Position numbers and translations under genes: made by a program. A stretch of DNA of 64,000 nucleotides from JAFEDN01 sp963712715 (GTDB lineage: Bacteria > Pseudomonadota > Gammaproteobacteria > Coxiellales > Coxiellaceae): the NCBI GenBank assembly GCA_963712715.1, contig CAVQJI010000041.1, forward strand, positions 13,409 to 77,408, read 5' to 3'. The notes under the pieces were generated by a model, which ran no database searches, had not been told where the DNA came from, and worked only from the letters and a program-made list of their open reading frames with translations. Shown piece after piece: positions 23,910-32,447 of the stretch; position 1 is the stretch's first letter, and each line of letters starts with the position of its first letter.

Positions 23910-25811
23910 ATGAAACATGATCCTGAATTTGACGTGATTGTCGTTGGCGGCGGTCATGCGGGCACTGAGGCCGCACTGGTGGCGGCGCGGATGGGCGCGT
24001 CGACCCTGTTGCTGACGCATAATATTGAAACATTGGGGCAAATGTCCTGTAATCCGGCTATTGGGGGTATTGGTAAAAGCCATCTGGTCAAGGAGATTGA
24101 CGCTCTGGGCGGAGCGATGGCCCAGGCCGCTGATTGCGCGGGAATCCACTTTAAAGTACTGAACAGCAGTAAAGGGCCCGCGGTTCGCGCCACCCGGGCC
24201 CAGGCGGACCGCGGACTTTATAAAAGCGCTATCCGTTTTTCGCTGGAAAATCAGCCTAATCTTCGTCTTTTTCAGCAGGCCGTTGACGATCTGATCATGG
24301 AAAATGATCGTGTTACCGGGGTAGTGACGCAAATGGGCCTGCGATTTTCCGCTAAAACCGTTATCTTAACCGCGGGTACTTTTTTAGCGGGTAAAATACA
24401 CATCGGTTTAAGCAATTATCAGGGTGGCCGCGCCGGCGATCCTCCGGCATTGACTTTGGCGCAACGCCTGCGGGAATTACCTTTGCGAATAGGCCGCTTA
24501 AAAACCGGTACTCCGCCGCGTATTGATGGACGTACTATTGATTACAGCCGTTTGCAGGAGCAGGCAGGCGACACTCCCCGACCCGCGATGTCTTATTTAG
24601 GTTCCCCGGATCAGCATCCCCGGCAGGTTTCCTGTTTCATCACTCATACCAATGTAGGGACCCATGAAATTATTGCGGAAGGCATGAATGAATCACCGCT
24701 GTATACCGGAAAAATTGAAGGTGTTGGGCCGCGTTATTGTCCTTCAATAGAAGATAAAATCAAACGTTTTGCGGCGCGCGATTCCCATCAGGTTTTTTTA
24801 GAGCCGGAGGGACTTCATACGCATGAAATTTATCCGAACGGGATTTCCACCAGTCTGTCTTACGCCACGCAACAGGCTTTCGTGCACAGTATTGCTGGTC
24901 TGGAGAACGCGCATATTACCCGTCCAGGCTATGCCATTGAATATGATTATTTTGATCCGCGGGATTTAAAATCAACTCTGGAAAACAAGGTGATTCGGGG
25001 GCTGTTCTTCGCGGGTCAGATCAATGGCACCACGGGTTATGAAGAAGCGGCTGCTCAGGGATTGGTAGCGGGCATTAATGCCGTTTTACAGGTTCGGGAA
25101 CTTCCGCCGTGGATAGTTCGTCGTGACGAAGCTTATATCGGCGTACTCATCGATGACCTGATTACGAAAGGGACTAACGAGCCTTACCGTATGTTTACCA
25201 GCCGCGCAGAATACCGCCTGTTATTACGACAGGACAATGCTGATTTACGTTTAACTGAAACCGGCTATCGCCTTGGGTGCGTTGACGCGGAGCGTTGGCG
25301 AAAATTTTGCGAAAAACGCGAGATGATTGAACGGGAATCACAGCGTTTGCGACAGCATTGGGTCCATCCCGCCACTGCCGCCGCGCAGCAATTCGACACG
25401 CTGTTTAAACAACCTTTGGAGCGTGAATACAACGCCTGGGAGCTGTTACGCCGCCCTCAGGTGAACTACCAACAGTTGATGACCGTCGAAAGCTGCGGCC
25501 CTGGCGTTTCGGATCCCGCGGTCGCCGAGCAGATTGACATTCAGGCGCAATACGCCGGATACCTGGCGCGCCAGGAGAATGAAATTCTGCGCCAACAGCA
25601 TTACGAATCCGCGGAAATTCCTTTTTCTTTGCAATATGAGCAGATTTCCGGATTATCCACCGAGTTGCAGCAAAAATTAAATCAGGTAAAACCATCGACT
25701 ATCGCCCAGGCCAAACGGATTCCTGGCATGACCCCCGCGGCGATTTCTTTATTACTGATCCATTTGAAGAAACGGGCGCCTATACTCAAAACGATTGAGT
25801 ATAGCTATTGA
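23910..25811 (+). CDS. mnmG: tRNA uridine-5-carboxymethylaminomethyl modification enzyme MnmG (GidA)
   Basis: FAD-dependent partner of MnmE that installs cmnm5 at the wobble uridine of several tRNAs. 633 residues, full length. The FAD motif is VIVVGGGHAGTEAALVAARM at about residues 9-28; the C-rich CNPAIGGIGKSHLVKEIDAL, the GTFLAGKIHIG and the FFAGQINGTTGYEEAAAQG signatures follow, and the C-terminal helical MnmE-binding region ends with MTPAAISLLLIHLKKR. It converges with the next gene with a 7-bp overlap of the ends. Intact; no rsmG/parA follow. Confidence 0.97.
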   Translation: MKHDPEFDVIVVGGGHAGTEAALVAARMGASTLLLTHNIETLGQMSCNPAIGGIGKSHLVKEIDALGGAMAQAADCAGIHFKVLNSSKGPAVRATRAQADRGLYKSAIRFSLENQPNLRLFQQAVDDLIMENDRVTGVVTQMGLRFSAKTVILTAGTFLAGKIHIGLSNYQGGRAGDPPALTLAQRLRELPLRIGRLKTGTPPRIDGRTIDYSRLQEQAGDTPRPAMSYLGSPDQHPRQVSCFITHTNVGTHEIIAEGMNESPLYTGKIEGVGPRYCPSIEDKIKRFAARDSHQVFLEPEGLHTHEIYPNGISTSLSYATQQAFVHSIAGLENAHITRPGYAIEYDYFDPRDLKSTLENKVIRGLFFAGQINGTTGYEEAAAQGLVAGINAVLQVRELPPWIVRRDEAYIGVLIDDLITKGTNEPYRMFTSRAEYRLLLRQDNADLRLTETGYRLGCVDAERWRKFCEKREMIERESQRLRQHWVHPATAAAQQFDTLFKQPLEREYNAWELLRRPQVNYQQLMTVESCGPGVSDPAVAEQIDIQAQYAGYLARQENEILRQQHYESAEIPFSLQYEQISGLSTELQQKLNQVKPSTIAQAKRIPGMTPAAISLLLIHLKKRAPILKTIEYSY

Positions 25812-26269
25812 GGGAATTTTCTGCGGATATTGCGCATGGTTTGCAGTACGTTGATCAGATTTGGAAATTCCTGACTGAGCTGATTAAACAGTTTGGGGTC
25901 GTAAATCCACTGAAAATGCGCGCTGGTTAAAAGATTATAAGCCGCCTGCCCGACGCCAACAAAGTAATCCACGGACACGTGTTTGCGCGCAGCCCGTTCC
26001 GGAAATAATCCGGCCAGTAACAGGCATTCATCGCCGACTTTTCTCATCTGTCCACCGCCTTCGCGGCCTAAAGAATTGAGCGCCAGCAGAAAATCCATGG
26101 CGACAACGGCAGACGATAAATTTTTATCCGTCGCGAAGTGGTCCAAAGTGAGGACCAAATAATGCTCGACCTTTTCATCACAATGATAGCCGGTTTTTTC
26201 AGCCGCTTCATCGACCAGATCTTGCCATGCCGCCAGTTTCCCGGCGTCCGGTATATGTTTTTCCATCAA
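25805..26269 (-). CDS. Conserved hypothetical protein
   Basis: 154 residues, soluble, helical; starts MMEKHIPDAGKLAAWQDLV. The pattern (HYLVLTLDHFATDKNLSSAV, MRKVGDECLLLAGLFPERA, HVSVDYFVGVGQAAYNLL) looks like a conserved gammaproteobacterial family of unknown function, which I recognise only in general terms. There is no catalytic motif or membrane segment. It overlaps the end of mnmG by 7 bp in the opposite direction. Composition is like the neighbouring core genes, so it is not obviously acquired. Confidence 0.8.
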   Translation of the reverse strand: MMEKHIPDAGKLAAWQDLVDEAAEKTGYHCDEKVEHYLVLTLDHFATDKNLSSAVVAMDFLLALNSLGREGGGQMRKVGDECLLLAGLFPERAARKHVSVDYFVGVGQAAYNLLTSAHFQWIYDPKLFNQLSQEFPNLINVLQTMRNIRRKFPQ

Positions 26270-26361
26270 GGTCTCCAGTTTCCAGATGACTATCCTTAAT
26301 TATAGGGCATATCCCCCTCGGATTCTGATAAATTTTACCCATAATGCATAAAATAATTATT

Positions 26362-26961
26362 TTAAGTGACTGGGATTTGACTGGATAATTTTTTGACGAC
26401 AGGATTCTGGGGAACGGTCGCCTGTAATTTTTTTAAAGTGACGGCGGCTTCGGGCCATTGCTGGCCCTGAATCTGTAATTTGGCTTGTAGTATTCCCAAA
26501 GGGATTTCCGCCTGGGGTGCGGCCTGGTACGCCTGACGCAAATATTGTTCTCGGCGGTCACTGGCTCCCTGGGCCTGCGCTGCAACGGCCGCTGCGGTAT
26601 ATTCCAGAAAGGGCTGATGAACTGCCCTGGCGGCTTCACAAAAATGTTGTTCGGCGGCGGCCCATTTCTCTTCAATCAATTCGCAAGTAGCCACTTCGAT
26701 AAGGCGCTGGGCGTTCTTTTCCCGCCGGGCCTCCCGCCACATCCGCCATTGGTGTGGCCACAGAGCGCCTCGCACGATGACGCGTAAGAGAGTATAGATA
26801 GCCACAAAAAAAATCAGCGCCAACAGCGCCGCCATCCACAAACTGGTTTCAATTTCCCACTGCCGAAAAATAATCAGCACGAAACCCGAATCCTGATGTA
26901 TTTCCCAGCCTATCCAGACCGCGATGAGTAATAATAAAAAAATGATGAATAATTTGCCCAT
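26362..26961 (-). CDS. hemY: HemY-like protein, truncated
   Basis: The N-terminal half of HemY, 199 residues against about 390-400 in E. coli. Two membrane segments (GKLFIIFLLLLIAVWIGWEI and MAALLALIFFVAIYTLLRVI) precede the soluble EARREKNAQRLIEVATCELI region and the first TPR-like helices. The C-terminal TPR half is absent and I see no remnant of it in the following 90 bases. HemY is associated with protoporphyrin/heme metabolism but its role is not settled. It follows hemX with a 5-bp gap, the standard order hemC-hemD-hemX-hemY. The truncation may be lineage-typical or part of the decay seen in this operon. Confidence 0.8.
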   Translation of the reverse strand: MGKLFIIFLLLLIAVWIGWEIHQDSGFVLIIFRQWEIETSLWMAALLALIFFVAIYTLLRVIVRGALWPHQWRMWREARREKNAQRLIEVATCELIEEKWAAAEQHFCEAARAVHQPFLEYTAAAVAAQAQGASDRREQYLRQAYQAAPQAEIPLGILQAKLQIQGQQWPEAAVTLKKLQATVPQNPVVKKLSSQIPVT

Positions 26962-26966
26962 AAAAT

Positions 26967-28004
26967 TTAAATTTCGACTCCTGTCGCCGGTGGCGGCGTT
27001 TTTTCCGGTGGCACGGCCGGCGCCGTTGGCGGGGGTTGAGTTTGAGGCAGTGTGGGTGGGTTCATCGACGGAGCGACAGGCTCGGGCGGTAATTCTTTAA
27101 TGGCCTTTTGCACGGCCCGCAAAGAGGCGCTAATATCCGGCATCGCCGGGGCGATATCGATGGCCATTAATTCCGCCACCCGGTCGAGGATCTTTTTACG
27201 TTCGGCGTTGTCAGGATAATTGGTAACGAGTCCCTGCCGCACCTGATCCAGACTGTGTTTATAGAGCTGGGGTTGTTCCCGCAGCACCGCCCATTGTGCT
27301 AAAGCCAAAGTAAAGGCCATGTTTTCGCGTATCCAGTCCCGCTGTTCTGGTGGCAAAATCGGTGAGCTACCGGCGCTATGATACCGAATGACGACCAGAT
27401 TTTTAAAAGTAGTTTTGAAGCCCTCCCAGGACCGTTCGTACCAGGGTTGTGAAGCGGGCAGGGGTTCTTGAGTAGAAACCGCCGGATGCGGCGTTATTTG
27501 CCGTGGAACCATCGTTAGGCGGCTGATTGATTCCGACAGGGTTTGTAGTTTTAGCAATATTCCCGCCATGTTGACAGGCCGGGTGTCATTCAGGTGGTTG
27601 AGATCGCTGGCCAAGGCCTGTTGCAGTGGCAGTAACGTCGGGTCTGCGAGCATCTGTAAATGATGCTCTGCCAGTTGCAGGGATTTTGCGGCATTGACCG
27701 GATCGTGATTGATTTGCAAATAGAGATTAGCGACGTCGAGAAGATAACCGACCTCATTCAGGGTTTGTTGCACATTACTTTGCTGGGTGGTGCGCATGAA
27801 TTGCGATAATTTATTTTGCAGCGCGGTTAATTCGGTCTGTTGCTGGGCGATTTGCGCCGATAACGCTTCGGTGCTGGTTTTCAGGCGGACCTGCTGTTGT
27901 TCCGCATCGGCGGCGATATGTTTCCAGAAAAAAATATCCGCCGCCACTCCAACAATTAAAACAATAATCACCAAACCAATCAGAAGCCAGTTTTTTCTGA
28001 ACAT
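26967..28004 (-). CDS. hemX: HemX-like membrane protein
   Basis: 345 residues. A single N-terminal membrane segment (WLLIGLVIIVLIVGVAADIF) is followed by a coiled coil rich in Gln (EQQQVRLKTSTEALSAQIAQ) and the conserved LNEVGYLLDVANLYLQINHD region that marks the HemX family; the C-terminus is Pro-rich. Despite older names it is not a proven methyltransferase. The frame is intact, unlike the two genes before it. It would normally be co-transcribed with hemC and hemD; here a 25-bp-arm palindrome separates it from hemD. Confidence 0.88.
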   Translation of the reverse strand: MFRKNWLLIGLVIIVLIVGVAADIFFWKHIAADAEQQQVRLKTSTEALSAQIAQQQTELTALQNKLSQFMRTTQQSNVQQTLNEVGYLLDVANLYLQINHDPVNAAKSLQLAEHHLQMLADPTLLPLQQALASDLNHLNDTRPVNMAGILLKLQTLSESISRLTMVPRQITPHPAVSTQEPLPASQPWYERSWEGFKTTFKNLVVIRYHSAGSSPILPPEQRDWIRENMAFTLALAQWAVLREQPQLYKHSLDQVRQGLVTNYPDNAERKKILDRVAELMAIDIAPAMPDISASLRAVQKAIKELPPEPVAPSMNPPTLPQTQPPPTAPAVPPEKTPPPATGVEI

Positions 28005-28031
28005 GTTTTTTTCCTATAATCTGGACTGCTT

Positions 28032-28095
28032 TAGCCCGCATATTTCATCACCCAGCTACTGCGGAGGCACGCTGGGTGGTGAAATATGCGGGCTA
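28032..28095. repeat. Perfect 25-bp-arm palindrome between hemD and hemX
   Basis: Arms TAGCCCGCATATTTCATCAC.. (28032-28056) and its exact complement (28071-28095) around a 14-base loop. It overlaps the 3' end of hemD, supplying its stop at 28056-28058, and could act as a terminator or attenuator within the hem operon. Confidence 0.85.
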
Positions 28096-28841
28096 GCACC
28101 GAGCGCGGTGCAGATAGCCTCATCACTTGCGCCACTGGCCACGATAATCGAGCGGAACCCGAATTGTTCAGCCCGTGTAGCCATGGCAGGACTAATCACC
28201 AGCAGCGGCGTGTGCAGTAACCACTCTCCACCCATATTACCAAATAGTCGCCATAAGTTCTCCAGGCTTTCCTGGCTGGTGCTGATGATAAGGTTGACGC
28301 CGTCATTTTGCCAGTCCATTAAGGTTTGCGCTACATTGATCGTCCGGGCAGCGGCGCCGGTAACAGATGACTTCATCGACTATCGCTTTGCGTTCAACTA
28401 AAGCATTTTTAAGAAGAGGGCGGGTGTTCTCACCGCAAAAAATAGCAATCTTTACGCCGTCGATATTTTGGAGAACGGGTAACGCCAATATTCCTTCGCT
28501 GTGATGAGATTGGGGCATCCACGTTCCCGCACATGATATGTTTGTAACGCTCTCGCGGTGCCGGGTCCGATAGCAATAGAGTGTATAGTAAAAGGGCCAC
28601 GGCAAAACGGCATGGCATAATGAACCGCGTTGGCGCTGACAAAAATAGCGATTTGATAAGCCGGCAAATTTTCCATGACGGCGGGCAGACTGCCGTCATC
28701 GTCAACCGGTAAAATTTCAAGCAAAGGAAAAATAATTATTTTACCGCCCCATTCCTGAATCTGGCGCGCCAGCCGCTCCGCCTGATGAGCAGGCCGAGTG
28801 ATCACGACAGTTCTTCCCGCCAGAATTTTCGATTTCATCAA
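28056..28841 (-). pseudogene. hemD: Uroporphyrinogen-III synthase, frameshifted twice
   Basis: Would close hydroxymethylbilane to uroporphyrinogen III. The protein is spread over three frames. MMKSKILAGRTVVITRPAHQ to ALQTYHVRERG runs from 28841. Next, MPQSHHSEGILALPVLQNID to VERKAIVDEVICYRR. Then TINVAQTLMDWQNDGVNLII to FGFRSIIVASGASDEAICTA. A one-base loss near 28518 and a one-base gain near 28350 account for it. All HemD landmarks (TRP...A, SEG.LALP.LQ, S.GASDEA) are in the right order. The extreme C-terminus is encoded by the adjoining palindrome. Non-functional as sequenced. Confidence 0.85.
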
Positions 28842-28857
28842 ATCCCCTAACTCCTCT

Positions 28858-28920
28858 CATAGGCGTTAACTTAAGCCCCGGCGTGTCATTCCAGCGGAGG
28901 TTCATAGGCATTAACTTAAG
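28858..28920 (+). repeat. 18-bp direct repeats CATAGGCGTTAACTTAAG
   Basis: Two copies, 28858-28875 and 28903-28920 (CATAGGCATTAACTTAAG, one mismatch), in the repeat-filled gap between hemD and hemC. Confidence 0.6.
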
Positions 28921-28922
28921 AA

Positions 28923-29117
28923 GCTCGTCGTCCCGCGGCTTGTCCGCATAGGGTGAGTTTAAGGATTTTTTTCCCAAAAACGGCGTAATTGCGACGCCAG
29001 CGAAGCAATCCAGTACAGAATTTCTACAAAGCTCGTACTGGATTGCTTCGCTGGCGCTCGCAATGACGGCTAAACTTCCTTAAACTGACGCCTATGCGGC
29101 TTGTCCGCGGGACGAGC
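28923..29117. repeat. Nested palindromes between hemC and hemD
   Basis: Outer arms CTCGTCGTCCCGCGGCTTGT.. (28923-28964) and ..CTTGTCCGCGGGACGAGC (29078-29117) enclose a complete copy of the CGTCATTGCGAGC palindrome (28984-29068). One mobile palindrome appears to have inserted into the loop of another. This accounts for most of the 28842-29182 gap, which has no gene. Confidence 0.75.
28984..29068. repeat. CGTCATTGCGAGC palindromic repeat, copy 3
   Basis: CGTAATTGCGACGCCAGCGA.. and ..CGCTGGCGCTCGCAATGACG with AGCAATCCAGTAC inner arms; the left arm has decayed by a few bases relative to the other copies. Confidence 0.85.
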
Positions 29118-29182
29118 GGCACTGGTTTTTAGCTTAAGTTGATGTCTATCCTAAATCCCCCAGAATTCATCCGCTCCCTGCG

Positions 29183-30068
29183 TCAGTAAATTTTCGGCCA
29201 CCTGTTAGCCATTTCTTCTGCCTGCGACACCTCACCGCTTAAGACCGCTTTGAGCTGGAACTGGCCATCGGCGGAACCGATCATGGCCTGTAAGGTTAAC
29301 TTTTGGTCAATAATTTGCGCGTATGCTCCGATCGGCGTGTAACAGTCTCCCCCCAGGCGGCGATTCACTGCGCGTTCAGCCTTAATACATTGATGAGATT
29401 CCCAATGATTCAGAGCGGCTATTAAATTCTGGGTTTCCAGGTCATCAGCGCGGCATTCAATGCCCAAAGCGCCCTGGCCGATAGCAGGGAGAAATTCCGC
29501 TGGATTCAGATATTGGGTGATGCGTCCGGCTAATCCCAACCGCTTAAGTCCTGCGCAGGCGAGGATAATGGCGATCAAATTCGCCATTATCGAATTTCGA
29601 CAAACGCGTACCAACGTTGCCCCGCAAAGGTTTGATGACGAGGTCAGAACGGTGTCCACGCCATTGGCATTGCCGACGAGGGCTGGCTGTGCCAATGACC
29701 GCGTGTACGGGCAGATCACGCCAATCCGAAATGCGATGCGCGATCAGAGCGTCGCGCGGATCTTCCCGCTGACACACCGCCGCCAGAATTAACCCGGGGC
29801 AAGGTGTTACCGACATGTCTTTGACTGAATGCACCGCGATATCGGCGGTGTTTTCCAGTAAAGCGCTTTGTAATTCTTTAACAAATAAGGACTTGCCGCC
29901 CAATTGAGTCAATTCAACGTCGGTTCTTTTATCACCCGCGGTTATTAATCCTACCAATTCAATCTTCAGATGCGGATGATGAAACTCCAATTGCTGTTTG
30001 ACCGCTTCGGCCTGCCAAAGCGCCAGCGGACTTTTACGGGTAGCCAATCGCAATGTGAGACTGGTCAT
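29183..30068 (-). pseudogene. hemC: Porphobilinogen deaminase (hydroxymethylbilane synthase), frameshifted
   Basis: Condenses four porphobilinogens in heme synthesis. From the ATG at 30068 the reading frame encodes LRLATRKSPLALWQAEAV, ELTQLGGKSLFVKELQSALL, the IAVHSVKDM and GTASPRRQCQW motifs and KPLRGNVGTRLSKFDNGEFD. It then goes off frame at about 29573. The remainder (IILACAGLKRLGL, LPAIGQGALGIECR and the cofactor-cysteine region LGGDCYTPIGAYA) continues one frame over to 29183. A single extra base in the GATCGCC stretch explains the break. Both halves are otherwise well conserved, so the loss is recent or a sequence error. Confidence 0.87.
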
Positions 30069-30930
30069 AACGAAAGTTTATCTAATTGTTGATCTTTTTC
30101 TTGCCATAAACCGTTCAGCCATTGCTGGAAATGCCGCCGAAATGTCCGATCTTCATAAGGATCGCCCACCAGGTCGGGAATGACGGGTAGTAATTCATAA
30201 TGCAAATAAATTTTCACGATTTTCCCGCTTAAAAAATCCCAGAACGATAAATTTTGCGGTTTATAATGAAGCGTCACGTTGAGAATACCGCTCAACTGCT
30301 GATGTAATTCCTGCAGCGCCAGGGCGACCCCGGTAGCTTTTGGTTTGAGCAGATGCTGGTAAGGCGATTGCTGCGCGTCGTGTTTTGCCTTGGTAAACCG
30401 TGTACCCTCTACAAAATTAACCACCGCTGTCGGAAAATCTTTAAATTTACCGCAGGCATATCGTGTGGTTTCAATATCCCGGGTCTTTAGTTGCGGATTC
30501 TTGCGAACTTCTTCGTGGCTATGGCGCGCCATAAACGGATATCCGAGAAAATAACATGCCCAACCGGCGACAGGTAATGACCAGAGTAATTCTTTCTTCA
30601 TGAAGAATTTTAATATCGGCAACTGCTTACGGAACACCACGCCTAAAACCAGAATATCCATCCAGGATTGATGATTACAGATCAGTAGATACCAGTTTTG
30701 CGGATCGAGGGCATCTGCACCCTCAATTTGCCATTTTTTATAGGTACTGAGTTGTAAAATCCAGTAGTTAACATCCATCCACCAGACCGGCCATTTTTGT
30801 AACCAGGCGAGTCGCGATGACGCCAGGCGGGCAACGGTAACAGATGAATCAGGCAGAACAGGATCAGAATGCTGATAGCCACCACAAGCATATTGATTAA
30901 AAGTAATATTAGCGCGATGGCTGCACGCAT
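30065..30930 (-). pseudogene. PlsC/YihG-type acyltransferase, frameshifted near the N-terminus
   Basis: Matches the E. coli YihG pattern: WYLLICNHQSWMDILVL (HX4D), FFMKKELLWSLPVAGWACYF, ARHSHEEVRKNP, AVVNFVEGTRFT (the EGTR block), LKPKATGVALALQEL, and the C-terminal RHFQQWLNGLWQEKD. The core, from 30778, lacks the family's N-terminal membrane anchor. That anchor (MRAAIALILLLINMLVVAIS) is present upstream from 30930 in another frame. One lost base at about 30800-30825 separates them. The remaining 237-residue core might still be made and act on lysophosphatidate-like substrates without its anchor. It overlaps hemC by 4 bp. Confidence 0.78.
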
Positions 30931-30939
30931 GTCAGCCTC

Positions 30940-31488
30940 CTAAAATCCCGGCTGGGATGCCGGTGTCGCCTGGCGTTTGAGTTGCTCCGCCTGTTGGTAC
31001 ATATCCATGGGTGCTGTCTGAACGCGGATAGAAAAAGGACAGTCGCTTTGAGACGGCGTCTCGCAATTTGCATATCCACCGAGATTAGCGCTCCATTGGC
31101 CGCCCTGTGGCGCGTAAGCGAGAATTTTATAGGCTAATACCACCGGGAATGAAGTTTCTTCTTCACCGCGATAAACGCAAAATATTTGACCCACATTCGT
31201 TCCGCGCCATTGTGCGCCTGAAAAACGGGTAATTTTATCCACGAAAGAGAGGTCATAACTTTTCCAGCCCACCGACGCATACCAGGTGCGGGTCTCGGGG
31301 TCTTTTTTTAGAGCGGCGATGGGCGGACAAAAAAATAAATTTTGCACGGTTTTCGCTGGAGGTTGCGCGGGCGGGGCTGAAGCGTTTTCTGTATCAGTAT
31401 CAGGCCCTCCGGCATAAACAGCGCCCGCGATGCCGCAGAGGACAATCGCGGCGCATCGTTGCAGAAATCGTAAGTCGTTGGCTCTCAT
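30940..31488 (-). CDS. Exported protein, possibly LirB/EirA-like
   Basis: 182 residues with a probable signal peptide (CAAIVLCGIAGAVYAGG, cleavage near residue 26), then a Pro/Ala-rich linker. The mature domain contains FFCPPIAALKKDPETRTW, GWKSYDLSFVDKITRFSGAQ, VGQIFCVYRGEE and NCETPSQSDCPFSI, with four cysteines that could pair in the periplasm. The arrangement recalls a small periplasmic family of Legionella and Coxiella linked to the type IVB secretion system (LirB/EirA), but I make this match from memory only. It follows the acyltransferase by 9 bp upstream on the same strand; repeat copy C lies just before its start. Confidence 0.7.
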   Translation of the reverse strand: MRANDLRFLQRCAAIVLCGIAGAVYAGGPDTDTENASAPPAQPPAKTVQNLFFCPPIAALKKDPETRTWYASVGWKSYDLSFVDKITRFSGAQWRGTNVGQIFCVYRGEEETSFPVVLAYKILAYAPQGGQWSANLGGYANCETPSQSDCPFSIRVQTAPMDMYQQAEQLKRQATPASQPGF

Positions 31489-31529
31489 AATGCCGCTAGT
31501 TTACCGGATATTTTTATCTTTGGCCAGGT

Positions 31530-31700
31530 GCAGCAATTTCCGCTGAGTACAGCGAGAATTACTTCCTGGTTTATATCCTGCGCGAGGCAAAGCCTCTGCT
31601 CGGAATGAAGGAGGAGAATCGCGATTCTCCCCCTTGCGATCCCTCATCGCGGGGATAATTTTCTACGAAAATTATTTTTTTATAAGGGTGATTTATTTTA
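31530..31700 (+). repeat. Dispersed 'CAATTCCCGCT' TIR repeat, copy C
   Basis: Begins GCAGCAATTTCCGCT (31530-31544), then the CCTGCGCGAGGCAAAGCCTC hairpin and AATCGCGATTCTCCC hairpin, and ends around TATAAGGGTGATTTATTTTATTA. The right terminal repeat is not recognisable. The interior is nearly identical to copy D at 48270. It fills most of the 31489-31764 gap, upstream of the RHH/PIN pair. Confidence 0.85.
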
Positions 31701-31764
31701 TTAGTTGATTTTTTGGTTTTGGAGACGTATAATAAACATAGATTTTGACGTACAGGAAATTTTT

Positions 31765-32013
31765 ATGCACTCATCAGTTAAATTGACGTTACGCCTGGAC
31801 AAGAAATTAATTAATTTCGCCAAACGTTATTCCGCTCAACAGGGTAAATCCGTATCGCAAATGGTCGCGGAATATTTTAATTTGTTAGAAGATTCTGTTC
31901 CTCAAAAGAAACAGGCCATCCTTCCCATCACCAATTCACTGGTAGGGATTCTGAAAAATAGTAAAATTTCTGAAAAAGATTATAAGAAATATCTGGAAAA
32001 TAAGTATTTGTGA
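31765..32013 (+). CDS. Ribbon-helix-helix antitoxin (DUF6364/VapB-like)
   Basis: 82 residues from the ATG at 31765 (MHSSVKLTLRLDKKLINFAK), which has CAGGAAAT upstream; an in-frame ATG 60 bases earlier gives an implausible Trp/Phe-rich extension. The N-terminal half is an RHH fold (KLTLRLDKKLINFAKRYSAQ then GKSVSQMVAEYF), the C-terminal half a charged, toxin-binding tail. It is followed, with its stop overlapping the next start, by a PIN-domain gene, the standard antitoxin-toxin order. Confidence 0.85.
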   Translation: MHSSVKLTLRLDKKLINFAKRYSAQQGKSVSQMVAEYFNLLEDSVPQKKQAILPITNSLVGILKNSKISEKDYKKYLENKYL

Positions 32014-32447
32014 AAGTATTATTTGACACGAATGTTATCCTTGATTTATTACTGGACCGTCAGCCTTTCTCAACGGATGCGATTCAGCTAGTTCAAATGG
32101 TGGAAATGAGTTTGCTGATCGGATATTTATCAGCAACAACAATTACCACTTTGCAATACTTGGCTTCTAAAGTAGTTGGAAAAGCAAAAGCGAATTTAGA
32201 GATAAAAAAATTAATGACCTTATTTGACGTTGCTCCAGTCAATAGAATTGTTATAGAAAATGCACTGCAAAGCGGGTTTCAGGATTTTGAAGATGCCGTA
32301 TTGCACGAAGCGGCTCGCCATCAGGGAATTCAGGCTATTGTCACTCGCAATCTTAAGGATTTTTCTAGCGCCAAAATGCCGGTTTATACCCCTAACCAGT
32401 TGATAAAATTGGTGCCTGCGTTAATTGGTTTAGAAGCAGGGAAATAA
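32010..32447 (+). CDS. PIN-domain toxin (VapC-like ribonuclease)
   Basis: 145 residues starting with GTG at 32010, overlapping the antitoxin stop. The PIN acidic residues are visible: Asp in KVLFDTNVILDLLLDRQPF, a central Glu/Asp region (ENALQSGFQDFEDAVLHEAA) and the C-terminal AIVTRNLKDFSSAKMPVYTP that completes the metal site. VapC-type toxins cleave tRNA or rRNA. The last base is directly followed by the apaH ATG, so apaH may be read through from this module. Confidence 0.88.
   Translation: MKVLFDTNVILDLLLDRQPFSTDAIQLVQMVEMSLLIGYLSATTITTLQYLASKVVGKAKANLEIKKLMTLFDVAPVNRIVIENALQSGFQDFEDAVLHEAARHQGIQAIVTRNLKDFSSAKMPVYTPNQLIKLVPALIGLEAGK

Noticed and set aside
27787..28401. 204-codon plus-strand open frame across hemX start and hemD
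   Set aside because: It is antisense to two recognisable families and has no ribosome-binding site.
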